Counted from the first letter of the stretch, positions 7,015 to 14,932 are shown. The stretch is 40,562 bases of DNA from Lachnospiraceae bacterium (GCA_016288005.1 JAEEXY010000023.1:1-40562); one strand, 5' to 3'. The notes: generated from the sequence alone by a model not told the origin. A program made the numbers and translations.

Positions 7015-8010
7015 ATGACTCATAAGGAAGCGGATATCAAGGACCTCATCAAACTTTGCGAAGGACACAGGATCTACATCCAGACGCACAATATCCCCGA
7101 CCCCGACGCGATCGCGTCGGCATTCGGGCTGCAGGAACTGTTAAAGAGGTTCGGCATTTCATCGACCATCTGCTATGACGGTGATATCGATAAGCTGAGT
7201 TCTTCGAAGATGCTCGAGATGTTCGGCATAGAGATGTTCGCGGACGATGATATCGTGGCGGAGATGAAGCCCGAAGATTATATCATCTGCGTCGATTCAC
7301 AGAAAAACGCGGGCAATATCACGGATCTGCCCGGTGACGAGGTGGCTGCGATCGACCACCATCCGACGACCGCGAAAAATGCGGACGTGGAGTACCAATA
7401 TAAGGATGTGCGTCTGCTCGGCGCATGCAGCACGATCATTGCCGACTATTACCGCGACCTGAACATCACGCCCTCGACCGATGTGGCGACGGCCCTGCTC
7501 TACGGCATCAAGATCGATACGCTCCAGTTCTCGCGCGGCGTTTCGTCGGAGGACATCATCGCTTTTGGCATGCTCAACCCGATCGTTGATGTCGTTAAGA
7601 TGGGTAAGCTCGAGATGAACAACCTCGAGTTCTCCGACCTGAAGGCATACGGCGCCGCTATCGAGAATATCAAGGTATTTGATTATTTCGGCTTTACTCA
7701 TATCCCGTTCTCATGTCCCGACGCGATGATCGCTATCGTGGCAGATTTCATCCTCTCACTGATCGAGATCGAAGTCGCCGTGATCTACTGCGACCGCCCC
7801 GACGGCCTGAAGCTCTCCGTCCGTTCCGAACGTGACGAGATCAACGCAGGCGAACTCATGGCCAAGGCTCTCGAAGGCATAGGCAACGGCGGCGGACATG
7901 CCACCATGGCCGGCGGCCGTATTCCCGCCGCGAACGTTCCCTCACTTGGTGATTATCCCGACAATATACTCGCTGAGCGCTTCATGAAAGCCATGGGAAT
8001 GAAGTTCTGA
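7015..8010 (+). CDS. DHH-family phosphoesterase (NrnA-like, DHH plus DHHA1 domains)
   Basis: A 331-residue cytoplasmic protein. The start was placed at the ATG preceded by GGGAGAATTAT; an earlier in-frame ATG at 6967 would add 16 residues overlapping the -10 box. The N-terminal DHH domain shows THNIPDPDAIASA near residues 23-36 and AIDHHPT near 113, which carry the aspartates and histidines that bind two metal ions. The C-terminal DHHA1 domain ends with the substrate-binding signature GNGGGHATMAGG. Relatives (NrnA) degrade short RNA oligonucleotides, and some also hydrolyse 3'-phosphoadenosine 5'-phosphate or cyclic dinucleotide products. Which substrate is used here cannot be told. A separate promoter for the next gene follows directly. 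Confidence 0.9.
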   Translation: MTHKEADIKDLIKLCEGHRIYIQTHNIPDPDAIASAFGLQELLKRFGISSTICYDGDIDKLSSSKMLEMFGIEMFADDDIVAEMKPEDYIICVDSQKNAGNITDLPGDEVAAIDHHPTTAKNADVEYQYKDVRLLGACSTIIADYYRDLNITPSTDVATALLYGIKIDTLQFSRGVSSEDIIAFGMLNPIVDVVKMGKLEMNNLEFSDLKAYGAAIENIKVFDYFGFTHIPFSCPDAMIAIVADFILSLIEIEVAVIYCDRPDGLKLSVRSERDEINAGELMAKALEGIGNGGGHATMAGGRIPAANVPSLGDYPDNILAERFMKAMGMKF

Positions 8011-8032
8011 ATCCTCCGCAACAGCGGGTTGC

Positions 8033-8061
8033 TTGAAACGATTCCCGCGCCGCGCTAGAAT
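8033..8061 (+). promoter_or_regulatory. σA promoter of the XRE/zinc-ribbon regulator gene
   Basis: TTGAAA (8033-8038), a 17-base spacer and TAGAAT (8056-8061), each one mismatch from consensus. The start codon lies 71 bases downstream. Confidence 0.65.
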
Positions 8062-8132
8062 CATCTCAAGCACAGCGAGCGGCCCGGCACAGTCCCGGAT
8101 CCGCGAGCATTTACGATCACAGGAGGATTCAC

Positions 8133-8897
8133 ATGAGCACACAGGAAGTTTTATACGATCTCAGAACCAAAAACGGTCTCTCCCAGGACGATCTGGCCGA
8201 GAAACTGTTCGTGACCCGTCAGGCGGTATCCCGCTGGGAAAACGGCGAGACAATACCTAACACTGAAACACTCAAGCTTTTATCCAAGCTGTTCAAAGTC
8301 TCGATCAACACTCTGCTCGGCTCGCCCCAGCAGCTCATCTGTCAGTGCTGCGGCATGCCGATGGATGATTCGATCATCGGCAATGACGAGGACGGCACCC
8401 CCAATGAGCACTACTGCAAATGGTGCTATGCCGACGGAACCTACACCTACCACGACATGGACAGCCTGATCGACGTCTGCGTAGGTCACATGGTAAACGA
8501 GAATTTCACCGAAGACCAGGCCCGCGCTTACATGCGCCGGGTGCTGCCCACCCTCGACTACTGGAAACGCTACGAAGAGCTCAGCGACAACGGCGAATTT
8601 GAGGCATTCAAGCAGCAGCTGATCAAAGAGATCAATGACCTGCACATCGAGGGCATGCCCAAAGTCGACAAGCTCAATGCCCTCGTCGGAAGCTACGTCA
8701 ACCTTGCCTACCCTCTCCCGAGCGGCGCTAAGGTCAAGTTCCTGAACGACGGCACCACGTATCTGGGCAATCAGCTCGAGTCCGAGTTCGGCGGCGACAG
8801 ATGCTTCGGCATACTCGCGAATATGGACTTCATTCTGATCTGCACCTATGGATGTGAGGGCGCCGATCCCGAGCTGGTGCTGTATAAAAAAAGATAA
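8133..8897 (+). CDS. XRE-family transcriptional regulator with zinc ribbon and C-terminal domain of unknown role
   Basis: A 254-residue protein preceded by AGGAGGATTCAC. Residues 5-62 form a Cro/C1-type helix-turn-helix (LSQDDLAEKLFVTRQAVSRWENG). Next comes a zinc ribbon with the pairs CQCC (70-73) and CKWC (95-98), of the type seen in putative zinc-ribbon proteins with GMPM after the first knuckle. A helical stretch (about 105-175, with MRRVLPTLDYWKRYEEL) follows, then an unrecognised C-terminal part of about 75 residues (SYVNLAYPLPSGAKVKFL and GDRCFGILANMDF). Such HTH-plus-zinc-ribbon fusions are common in Clostridia, but their signal is not known. It has its own promoter and a terminator just after the stop. 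Confidence 0.85.
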   Translation: MSTQEVLYDLRTKNGLSQDDLAEKLFVTRQAVSRWENGETIPNTETLKLLSKLFKVSINTLLGSPQQLICQCCGMPMDDSIIGNDEDGTPNEHYCKWCYADGTYTYHDMDSLIDVCVGHMVNENFTEDQARAYMRRVLPTLDYWKRYEELSDNGEFEAFKQQLIKEINDLHIEGMPKVDKLNALVGSYVNLAYPLPSGAKVKFLNDGTTYLGNQLESEFGGDRCFGILANMDFILICTYGCEGADPELVLYKKR

Positions 8898-8913
8898 TTC
8901 CACAGACTAAGGC

Positions 8914-8955
8914 AAAAAGCTCCCCTGCCGCTTATGGCAGGGGAGCTTCTGTTTT
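8914..8955. terminator. bidirectional intrinsic terminator
   Basis: GCTCCCCTGCC and GGCAGGGGAGC form an 11-bp stem around GCTTAT. The plus strand continues TTCTGTTTT and the minus strand continues TTTTTGCC, so it serves both the XRE/zinc-ribbon gene and the flavodoxin gene. Confidence 0.9.
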
Positions 8956-8999
8956 ACAGGTAAACGATCCGGTGCTTTATATCAGCCGATCATCAGCGC

Positions 9000-9422
9000 T
9001 TAAGCCAGTGCAGCGCCGAGAGCCTTGCAGTTAGCGATCTCTGCATCACCGGGCGTCTCGTTTGCGAGTACGCTCTCTGCGGCGAGGCTGATGCCTGCCG
9101 ATTTGCAGCGGTCCTCCCAGTCTCTCATCCACTGGCCGTCGCCCCAGCCGTAAGAACCGAACAGGGCTACCTTTTTGCCCGCGAGTGACCCTTCAACATC
9201 GGCGAACATGGGCTCGAATTCGGAATCCTCCAGCTCCTCCGCTCCCATTGCGGGGCAGCCGAATGCGAGGGCATCGTAGCCGGCAGCCTTGCCGTTGTCA
9301 AAATCGGCGGCCTCGAATATGTCCACCTGTGCGCCCGCGTCCTTCGCGCCGGCCAGGACCGCCTCTGCCATTGCCTTTGTATTGCCTGTTCCGCTCCAGA
9401 ACACTACTGCAATCTTACTCAT
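9000..9422 (-). CDS. short-chain flavodoxin
   Basis: A 140-residue FMN-binding electron carrier of the usual short-chain length. The phosphate-binding loop is WSGTGNT at residues 9-15; the second FMN loop contains GCPAMGAEELED (about 55-66), and the third contains LFGSYGWGDGQWM (about 86-99), including the aromatic residue that usually stacks on the flavin. GGAGG lies 8 bases before the ATG. It follows the DUF3793 gene by 83 bases on the same strand, so the two may be co-transcribed from the region with two palindromic boxes. That would fit a flavodoxin made when iron is short and ferredoxin must be replaced (inference). Confidence 0.95.
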   Translation of the reverse strand: MSKIAVVFWSGTGNTKAMAEAVLAGAKDAGAQVDIFEAADFDNGKAAGYDALAFGCPAMGAEELEDSEFEPMFADVEGSLAGKKVALFGSYGWGDGQWMRDWEDRCKSAGISLAAESVLANETPGDAEIANCKALGAALA

Positions 9423-9451
9423 TTCTTTTTCCTCCTTGGATCATTATTATC

Positions 9452-9470
9452 AGGAAAGGGCTTAGCCCTT
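9452..9470 (-). other. stem-loop between DUF3793 and flavodoxin genes
   Basis: GAAAGGGC and GCCCTTTC form a perfect 8-bp stem with a 3-nt loop. No T-tract follows on the minus strand (CTGATAATAATG), so it may modulate rather than end transcription between the two genes. Confidence 0.45.
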
Positions 9471-9505
9471 TCTCCCTTTGCCGAAAGATATTTATATCAA
9501 TTCGG

Positions 9506-10087
9506 CTAAATTGCTATATCCCGGTCTTCCCCGCCGCAGCCTTCGGCCACGATCAGGCTTTCCAGGTTTACGCCTTTTTTCGCTTTTCTCCGATAGATAT
9601 CCGTGCATCTGCGATAACTGTCGAAGATTTTTACCGCCTCATCGCGGTTGCTGTAAGCTTTCCAACAGCCGGCACACTGTACACCGCTGCAGGGGCTTTT
9701 CATGAACGCCCTGACATCCGAGGGCGGATAACCCAGGAACAGTCCGATCTCATGGGGGAATTCGCTGTCCTCCTTCAGATGCCGCACGAGCTGTACCAGG
9801 CAAAGATTCGGATCATCGCAGCAATAGCCTTTTTCCGAAAGTATCGTTGCCGCTTCGTCCCTCTCCAGATCGCGCCTCAGGCGCTCGGGACGGTACAGAT
9901 AAAACAGCGTTGTCCGCTCGGTTTTCCTGACGGGAATGATCCGAAGCCCCTTTTTCCTGAGTATCCTGTTCAGTGAGCATATCTCCTGCGTCGTTCCCGA
10001 ACTGTCATTTTTCAGTGAAAACAGATTCCCCGTCTTTATCCCCGCCAAAGTCGGGGCACAGTTCTCTATCACAGCTTCTTTGAGCAT
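9506..10087 (-). CDS. DUF3793 family protein
   Basis: A 193-residue protein starting at the ATG preceded by AGGTGG at 5 bases; a longer frame starting at 10117 would run through the palindromic box and is less likely. The family signature is visible: APTLAGIKTGNLFS near the start, LVQLVRHLKEDSEFPHEIGLFLGYPPSDV in the middle, then CAGCWKAYSN and a Tyr/Cys-rich stretch (RRCTDIYRR). DUF3793 proteins are common in gut Clostridia, often near flavodoxins and metal-transport genes; the biochemical role is unknown. Here a flavodoxin gene follows, and two DtxR-like palindromes precede the gene, which suggests control by metal supply (inference). Confidence 0.9.
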   Translation of the reverse strand: MLKEAVIENCAPTLAGIKTGNLFSLKNDSSGTTQEICSLNRILRKKGLRIIPVRKTERTTLFYLYRPERLRRDLERDEAATILSEKGYCCDDPNLCLVQLVRHLKEDSEFPHEIGLFLGYPPSDVRAFMKSPCSGVQCAGCWKAYSNRDEAVKIFDSYRRCTDIYRRKAKKGVNLESLIVAEGCGGEDRDIAI

Positions 10088-10109
10088 ACATACCACCTGT
10101 CGTGCAAAT

Positions 10110-10125
10110 GTTAGCATATGCTAAC
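10110..10125. promoter_or_regulatory. palindromic box 1 upstream of DUF3793 (candidate metal-repressor operator)
   Basis: GTTAGCATATGCTAAC is a perfect 16-bp palindrome 22 bases before the DUF3793 start codon. It resembles the GGTTAG..CTAACC half-sites bound by DtxR/IdeR-type iron repressors. Confidence 0.6.
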
Positions 10126-10188
10126 CGCATATCAAAAAATATATCCGCCATAATGGCAGAATTTTCCGGGTGCAATCCCGGCAATACA

Positions 10189-10206
10189 GGTTAGCATTTG
10201 CTAACC
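10189..10206. promoter_or_regulatory. palindromic box 2 upstream of DUF3793 (candidate metal-repressor operator)
   Basis: GGTTAGCA and TGCTAACC flank a central TT. It is nearly identical to box 1, with centres 80 bases apart. Two such sites around the promoter region suggest cooperative repression. No clear -35/-10 pair was found between them. Confidence 0.6.
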
Positions 10207-10293
10207 CGATGGTTATTCTATCAGATTCCCTTTGGGATGTCAATAATTTATTAATTAACAAGTTATAAACTATATTGTTCACAAATTGTTTAT

Positions 10294-10323
10294 TTGCCCC
10301 GCGCCGCTTTCCCATGGTAAACT
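10294..10323 (+). promoter_or_regulatory. possible extended -10 promoter of citrate synthase
   Basis: TGGTAAACT gives an extended -10 (TAAACT at 10318-10323) with a weak TTGCCC 18 bases upstream (10294-10299). Confidence 0.4.
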
Positions 10324-10383
10324 GTTAAATGTAATTCACTACTCACAGCTTATGCATTCATACACACCAAAGGGGGTTTTTTG

Positions 10384-11733
10384 ATGCGCAATATTGATAC
10401 GTATGCTGCGAAGCAGGCAGAACTGTGCACGCTCTGCGGAGATTTCGATCCGGAGCTGTACAGCAGATTTGGGGTCAAGAGAGGCCTCAGGGACCTGAAC
10501 GGTCAGGGAGTCGTTACGGGTCTCACAAACATTTCAAGTATCACTTCTATGCGGGAGGAAAACGGGCAGCTGATCCCGTGCGACGGCGAACTGCTCTACC
10601 GCGGTTATGACGTCTGCGACCTGATCGGCGGCGCGGGTGAGCGCGACAGGATCTACGAGGAGGGCGCTTATCTGCTGCTGTTCGGCAAACTGCCCACGAA
10701 ACGGCAGCTCGACGAGTTCCACGACATTATCGCCGAGAATATGACGCTTCCCACCAATTTCACGCGAGATGTCATCATGAAGGCGCCGGAAGCGGATATC
10801 ATGAGTTCGATGACCAAATCCATACTGACGCTGGCGAGCTATGATGACCGGAAAAACGATCTTTCGATACCGAATGTGCTGCGCCAGTGCATTCAGCTGA
10901 TCGGTACGTTCCCGATGCTCGCGGCGTACAGCTACCATGCCTACAATTACTACAAAAACTGCGAGAGCATGTTCGTGCACAGACCGGACAGGTCTTTGTC
11001 CCTGACGGAGAATTTCCTGCGTCTGCTGCGCCCCGACATGCAGTTTACCGAGCTCGAAGCCCGGACGCTCGACGTGGCTTTCCTGCTGCACATGGAGCAC
11101 GGCGGCGGCAATAATTCAACATTTACTACACGTGTAGTAACATCCTCCGGTTCCGATACATACTCAGCGATCGCGGCCGCCATGTCTTCTCTTAAGGGCA
11201 AGCGCCACGGCGGCGCGAACCTGATGGTCATGGAGATGATGGACGATATCCGCGAGAATGTCTCCGATCCCGGCGACGAGGATGAGATCGCGGCATACCT
11301 TACCAGGATCGTCCGTAAGGAGACATTTGACCGCAAGGGCCTGATCTACGGCATGGGACATGCGGTCTATTCGATCTCCGATCCCAGAGAGCGCGTTTTC
11401 AGGGGTTTCGTGGAGCGTCTCGCCGGTGAGAAGGGTCGCGATAAAGACCTGCGGCTGTATGAGTCGATCGAAAGACTCGCGCCCGAGATCATCGCCCGCG
11501 AGCGCCGCATATACAAGGGTGTCAGTCCGAACGTCGATTTTTACAGCGGATTTGTTTATGAAATGATGGGTATCCCGAGAGAGCTGTTCACTCCTATATT
11601 CGCCGTAGCGAGGATCGTTGGCTGGAGCGCGCACCGCATCGAGGAGCTCGTAGAAAACAGCAAGATCATCCGCCCCGCGTACAAGAGCCTGGTCACCCGG
11701 AAGGACTACGAGGCGCTGGATGGCCGGCAGTAA
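10384..11733 (+). CDS. citrate synthase
   Basis: A 449-residue enzyme that condenses acetyl-CoA with oxaloacetate. The ATG at 10384 is preceded by AGGGGG at 7 bases; a TTG one codon earlier is not needed. Catalytic residues are in place: the histidine in EHGGGNNSTF (about 239), the histidine in GMGHAVYSISDPRER (about 326) and the aspartate in SPNVDFYSGFVYEMMG (about 385). YRGYDVCDLI near residue 75 is typical of the family. The N-terminal stretch of about 50 residues before TGLTNISSI is an extension seen in clostridial forms. No aconitase or isocitrate dehydrogenase gene is adjacent. A 2-methylcitrate activity cannot be excluded from sequence alone. Confidence 0.95.
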   Translation: MRNIDTYAAKQAELCTLCGDFDPELYSRFGVKRGLRDLNGQGVVTGLTNISSITSMREENGQLIPCDGELLYRGYDVCDLIGGAGERDRIYEEGAYLLLFGKLPTKRQLDEFHDIIAENMTLPTNFTRDVIMKAPEADIMSSMTKSILTLASYDDRKNDLSIPNVLRQCIQLIGTFPMLAAYSYHAYNYYKNCESMFVHRPDRSLSLTENFLRLLRPDMQFTELEARTLDVAFLLHMEHGGGNNSTFTTRVVTSSGSDTYSAIAAAMSSLKGKRHGGANLMVMEMMDDIRENVSDPGDEDEIAAYLTRIVRKETFDRKGLIYGMGHAVYSISDPRERVFRGFVERLAGEKGRDKDLRLYESIERLAPEIIARERRIYKGVSPNVDFYSGFVYEMMGIPRELFTPIFAVARIVGWSAHRIEELVENSKIIRPAYKSLVTRKDYEALDGRQ

Positions 11734-11753
11734 TTCTTTACGATAACAGACAG

Positions 11754-11805
11754 AAAAACCCCCTGCAGTCCTCTTTTAAAGAAACCGCAGGGGGTGTTCT
11801 CTTTT
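11754..11805. terminator. bidirectional intrinsic terminator between citrate synthase and GNAT genes
   Basis: CCCCCTGC (11759-11766) pairs with GCAGGGGG (11787-11794). The minus strand continues TTTTTCTG and the plus strand TGTTCTCTTTT. Confidence 0.85.
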
Positions 11806-11815
11806 ACCTGATCTC

Positions 11816-12256
11816 TTATTTGAAATCCTTTACATATACGCAGAGGTCGTCCTCTATTCCCTGATACTCGAAGCCCGCCTTAAGCGCTATCTTTTTCGTG
11901 ATCTCCTGCTCAGGGTCACACTCGATGACCGCTTTTTTGCCCATCGCTGCGGTTCTGTCCGCGAGCTCCTTTGTGAGCGCGGTCGCATAACCCTTTCCCC
12001 AGTGCTTTTTCTTGAGCAGCCAGCCTATCTCCATGCTGTCATCGTCATAATCGTGCCAGATCACATAACCGACGAACTCACCATCGTCATTCTCCGCCGA
12101 ATACACCGCAGGCGACTCTCCCAGCCCCGCTTCGCGGATAAAGTCCTTTACCTCCTCAATCGAATACGGAGGTTCAATGTACGTCATAACATCCGGATCG
12201 CCGAGTACTTCCATCAAGTCCTCCGCATCCGACTCAACCATATTCCTTATTTTCAT
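11816..12256 (-). CDS. GNAT-family N-acetyltransferase
   Basis: A 146-residue cytoplasmic protein starting at the ATG with AGAAGG 6 bases upstream; an earlier in-frame ATG at 12280 lacks such a site. The GNAT fold is visible: MKIRNMVESDAEDL at the start, MEIGWLLKKKHWGKGYATALTKELAD containing the acetyl-CoA pyrophosphate loop (HWGKGYA), and a C-terminal IALKAGFEYQGI. The acceptor substrate is unknown. It lies 60 bases after the XRE-TPR gene on the same strand and may be its partner in one operon. Confidence 0.88.
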   Translation of the reverse strand: MKIRNMVESDAEDLMEVLGDPDVMTYIEPPYSIEEVKDFIREAGLGESPAVYSAENDDGEFVGYVIWHDYDDDSMEIGWLLKKKHWGKGYATALTKELADRTAAMGKKAVIECDPEQEITKKIALKAGFEYQGIEDDLCVYVKDFK

Positions 12257-12316
12257 TTCTGACCTTCTTTCCTCAGCCATGGTCCGGCCGTATCCCCGTA
12301 TCCGGCCGTTCTCCCA

Positions 12317-13399
12317 TTACCTGATATATTCCTTTCTCACCTTTTGCCAGGTCTCATAGACCTCGGACTTATTATCCACATCGCCCAATGTGCTGTCAAT
12401 ACCCTCGACCAGCGTCGGCGCGAATTCAATAAAAGGTGTGATCGGTTCTTTGCTGAGGAAATGCCTCGCATTCTCATAGCCGTGATCGGGTGCCGCATCA
12501 AATCTCAAGGCTTCAGGATATGCGCAGCGCAGCTCCCGCTCAAGCGCTTCGCAGTCTTTCATTTCGCAGAGCACCCAGATTTTGAGTATACGGATAATGA
12601 TCGTGGTCTCATCAAAATAGGATATCTTCCCCGGGACCCTCATCCCGTCCATAAACCCATATGCCCAGTCACATATATGGATCGCTTCTTCGTACTTTTT
12701 CAGCTGGACATATGCTTCCACATAAGCCGCAACGAGTCTCATGATCTTTCCTATGCTCTCAAACAGAGCATACGAAACATTTGACAGACCTTCCTCATAA
12801 TTTCCCGAGAATATCTGTGTACGTCCGATCTCGTCCGCATTGATGCCCGCAGCGTTGTTTTCCTTCAGCTTCTCCAGCGCGATATCGTTTTTGCCCTGCC
12901 ACATGTAGGTATGCGCTATGTCATTCTTTATAGTCCACTCGTTGATCTTAGGATCCGTATTCTGAGTAAGGAGCTGCAGCGAAAGGTTGTGCAGCTCAAG
13001 AGCTCTTTCGAAATACGCGTCTTTTTTCTCAAACGTGCCCGCCAGCGCGAACAGCACCGCACAGTAATGGATCAGCTTGAAGTTGTTGGGATAGCGGGCT
13101 ATAGCCTGTTCCGCGGCTTCAACGGCCTCTTTGAACCTGTGGCCGTCCCTGAGTTCTTTCAGCCGTGTGTAAACGGTCTCTTCATCCTCAGACTGCGCGA
13201 TATACCCCAGCAGATAGTCGGTCGATACTCCGAAAAAGGCCGCCATCTCCATGATGATCGCGATATCGGGCACCGAGCTGCCGGACTCCCACTTGCTGAC
13301 AGCTCCCACAGTAACTCCGAACGCACATGCCAGCTGCTCCTGCGTCATGGACTTGCTCTTCCTGAGTTTCCTGATATTCTCCGCGATCCTGATCTCCAT
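12317..13399 (-). CDS. XRE-family regulator with TPR-like C-terminal part
   Basis: A 360-residue protein starting MEIRIAENIRKLRKSKSMT; the ATG has GGAG 5 bases upstream, and an earlier in-frame ATG at 13417 does not. Residues 5-65 are a Cro/C1 helix-turn-helix (MTQEQLACAFGVTVGAVSKWESG, then DIAIIMEMAAFFGVSTDYLLGY). The rest is helical and TPR-like, for example FKEAVEAAEQAIARYPNNFKL and YEEAIHICDWAYGF, an arrangement that often senses a peptide or protein partner. The gene is upstream of the GNAT gene in the same direction. A 13-bp palindrome (TAAGCT-T-AGCTTA) about 50 bases upstream is a possible autoregulatory site. Confidence 0.88.
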   Translation of the reverse strand: MEIRIAENIRKLRKSKSMTQEQLACAFGVTVGAVSKWESGSSVPDIAIIMEMAAFFGVSTDYLLGYIAQSEDEETVYTRLKELRDGHRFKEAVEAAEQAIARYPNNFKLIHYCAVLFALAGTFEKKDAYFERALELHNLSLQLLTQNTDPKINEWTIKNDIAHTYMWQGKNDIALEKLKENNAAGINADEIGRTQIFSGNYEEGLSNVSYALFESIGKIMRLVAAYVEAYVQLKKYEEAIHICDWAYGFMDGMRVPGKISYFDETTIIIRILKIWVLCEMKDCEALERELRCAYPEALRFDAAPDHGYENARHFLSKEPITPFIEFAPTLVEGIDSTLGDVDNKSEVYETWQKVRKEYIR

Positions 13400-13449
13400 A
13401 CCTGCTCCTGTTGTCACGGTCAGTTTTGAAGCGCTGTGTGCAAAGCTGT

Positions 13450-13462
13450 TAAGCTTAGCTTA
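13450..13462. promoter_or_regulatory. 13-bp palindrome upstream of the XRE-TPR regulator
   Basis: TAAGCT and AGCTTA flank a single T, about 50 bases before the start codon. It is a candidate operator for autoregulation; no further support. Confidence 0.3.
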
Positions 13463-13533
13463 CCTGTCACCGGTAGGTTCCTGCGGGTATAAGATATCGC
13501 TGTTGCCGGGACTTTATGAAAATCCGTGTTCGC

Positions 13534-13683
13534 TCAGATCGTCTTGAATAAGCCCACCAGCTTCGAGAAAACGCTTTCGCCGTTTTTCTCTTCAACAAGG
13601 TTTGCAAGCTCTGCGGCATCAAGGTTGTAAGCCTTCTCGCTCCTGTACCAGCTCTCTAACTGTCCGAATCTCTGATCTCTCAT
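13534..13683 (-). CDS. 49-residue protein of unknown function
   Basis: Starts MRDQRFGQLESWYRSEKAYN, with GGAGG 8 bases before the ATG; a longer frame from 13734 has no comparable site. The product is charged and probably helical (LDAAELANLVEEK), with a hydrophobic C-terminus (VFSKLVGLFKTI) that could be amphipathic. No family is recognised. It has a separate promoter whose -35 box lies in a short palindrome. No partner gene is obvious. Confidence 0.6.
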   Translation of the reverse strand: MRDQRFGQLESWYRSEKAYNLDAAELANLVEEKNGESVFSKLVGLFKTI

Positions 13684-13776
13684 TTTTCTTACCTCCGTTG
13701 TTGTGTGTTTCCTGTTTGTTACTGAAACCATCATAAACCCGGTTGGTAAGTAAATGAATACACCGTTTGTAGAATT

Positions 13777-13805
13777 AGTATAATATTTATTTTACTAACA
13801 GTAAA
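13777..13805 (-). promoter_or_regulatory. promoter with overlapping palindrome for the 49-residue protein gene
   Basis: On the minus strand TTTACT (13800-13805), a 17-base spacer and TATACT (13777-13782). The -35 box is one arm of the perfect inverted repeat TTTACT-AAC-AGTAAA (13791-13805), a likely repressor site. Confidence 0.5.
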
Positions 13806-13843
13806 GTGTGTTTGTCTTAAGACATTAGTCACCGCATTTTTCC

Positions 13844-13929
13844 AAAAAGAAAGGTGCGGGCGCGCAGAGCATTTTTTCCAAAACGATAAGGTTTTGTTTT
13901 GGAAAAAATGACTCGTTGCAGCCCGCACC
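13844..13929 (-). terminator. fba terminator with a second hairpin nested in its loop
   Basis: Read on the minus strand, GGTGCGGGC (13921-13929) and GCCCGCACC (13853-13861) form the outer stem, followed at once by TTTCTTTTT. The loop contains a second perfect inverted repeat of 15 bp (arms CATTTTTTCCAAAAC at 13870-13884 and its complement at 13896-13910). The outer stem plus T-tract looks like the real terminator, with the inner hairpin inserted into it. Confidence 0.7.
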
Positions 13930-13963
13930 GTACTATTTCACGAAACTAGCGCGTGCTATTGTC

Positions 13964-14932
13964 TCAAGCCTTGCCGTTAGAGCCGAGAACGAACTCGATC
14001 TTATGAGCAACCATGTCCTTAACAGCCTGACGAGCGGGCTTAAGGTACTGACGGGGATCGAAATGATCGGGATGCTCAGCGAAGTACTTGCGGATATTGC
14101 CGGTCATGGCAAGACGGATATCGGAGTCGATGTTGATCTTGCAAACAGCGCTCTCAGCCGCCTTACGAAGCTGCTCCTCGGGGATACCGACCGCGTCGGG
14201 CATATTGCCGCCGTACTGGTTAACCATCTTAACGAACTCCTGAGGAACCGATGAAGAACCGTGAAGAACGATCGGGAATCCGGGAAGTCTCTTGGTAACC
14301 TCTTCGAGTACGTCGAAACGAAGCGGAGGGGGAACAAGGATGCCGTCTGCATTTCTGGTGCACTGTGCAGCGGTGAACTTGTATGCGCCGTGTGAAGTAC
14401 CGATAGCGATGGCGAGCGAATCGCAGCCTGTCTTGGTTACGAAATCCTCAACCTCCTCGGGATGAGTGTAGCTCTCCTTACCGGACTCTACAACAACCTC
14501 GTCCTCGATGCCTGCAAGTGTTCCGAGCTCAGCCTCAACAACTACGCCGTGAGCGTGAGCATACTCAACTACCTGCTTGGTAAGAGCAACGTTCTCCTCA
14601 TAAGGCTTCGAAGAAGCGTCGATCATAACTGATGTGAATCCGCCGTCGATGCAGCTCTTGCACAGCTCGAAGCTGTCGCCGTGGTCAAGATGAAGCGCGA
14701 TCGGGATATCGGGATGCTCGATAACAGCTGCCTCTACCAGCTTAACAAGGAAGGTGTGGTTCGCATAAGCGCGAGCGCCCTTGGAAACCTGAAGGATAAC
14801 GGGGGACTTAAGCTCATCTGCTGCCTCGGTGATACCCTGAACGATCTCCATGTTGTTTACGTTGAAAGCGCCGACAGCGTAGCCGCCGTTATAAGCTTTC
14901 TTGAACATTTCTGTTGTGGTAACTAATGCCAT
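13964..14932 (-). CDS. fba: class II fructose-1,6-bisphosphate aldolase
   Basis: A 322-residue zinc-dependent glycolytic enzyme that interconverts fructose 1,6-bisphosphate with dihydroxyacetone phosphate and glyceraldehyde 3-phosphate. LHLDHGDS carries the catalytic aspartate (83) and first zinc histidine (84); AELGTLAG, then IGTSHGAYKF and IVLHGSSSVP provide further metal and phosphate-binding residues. Length fits the family. Codon choice is strongly biased, as in highly expressed genes. It is a single-gene unit with its own promoter and terminator. A related tagatose-bisphosphate aldolase is possible but less likely. Confidence 0.96.
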   Translation of the reverse strand: MALVTTTEMFKKAYNGGYAVGAFNVNNMEIVQGITEAADELKSPVILQVSKGARAYANHTFLVKLVEAAVIEHPDIPIALHLDHGDSFELCKSCIDGGFTSVMIDASSKPYEENVALTKQVVEYAHAHGVVVEAELGTLAGIEDEVVVESGKESYTHPEEVEDFVTKTGCDSLAIAIGTSHGAYKFTAAQCTRNADGILVPPPLRFDVLEEVTKRLPGFPIVLHGSSSVPQEFVKMVNQYGGNMPDAVGIPEEQLRKAAESAVCKINIDSDIRLAMTGNIRKYFAEHPDHFDPRQYLKPARQAVKDMVAHKIEFVLGSNGKA

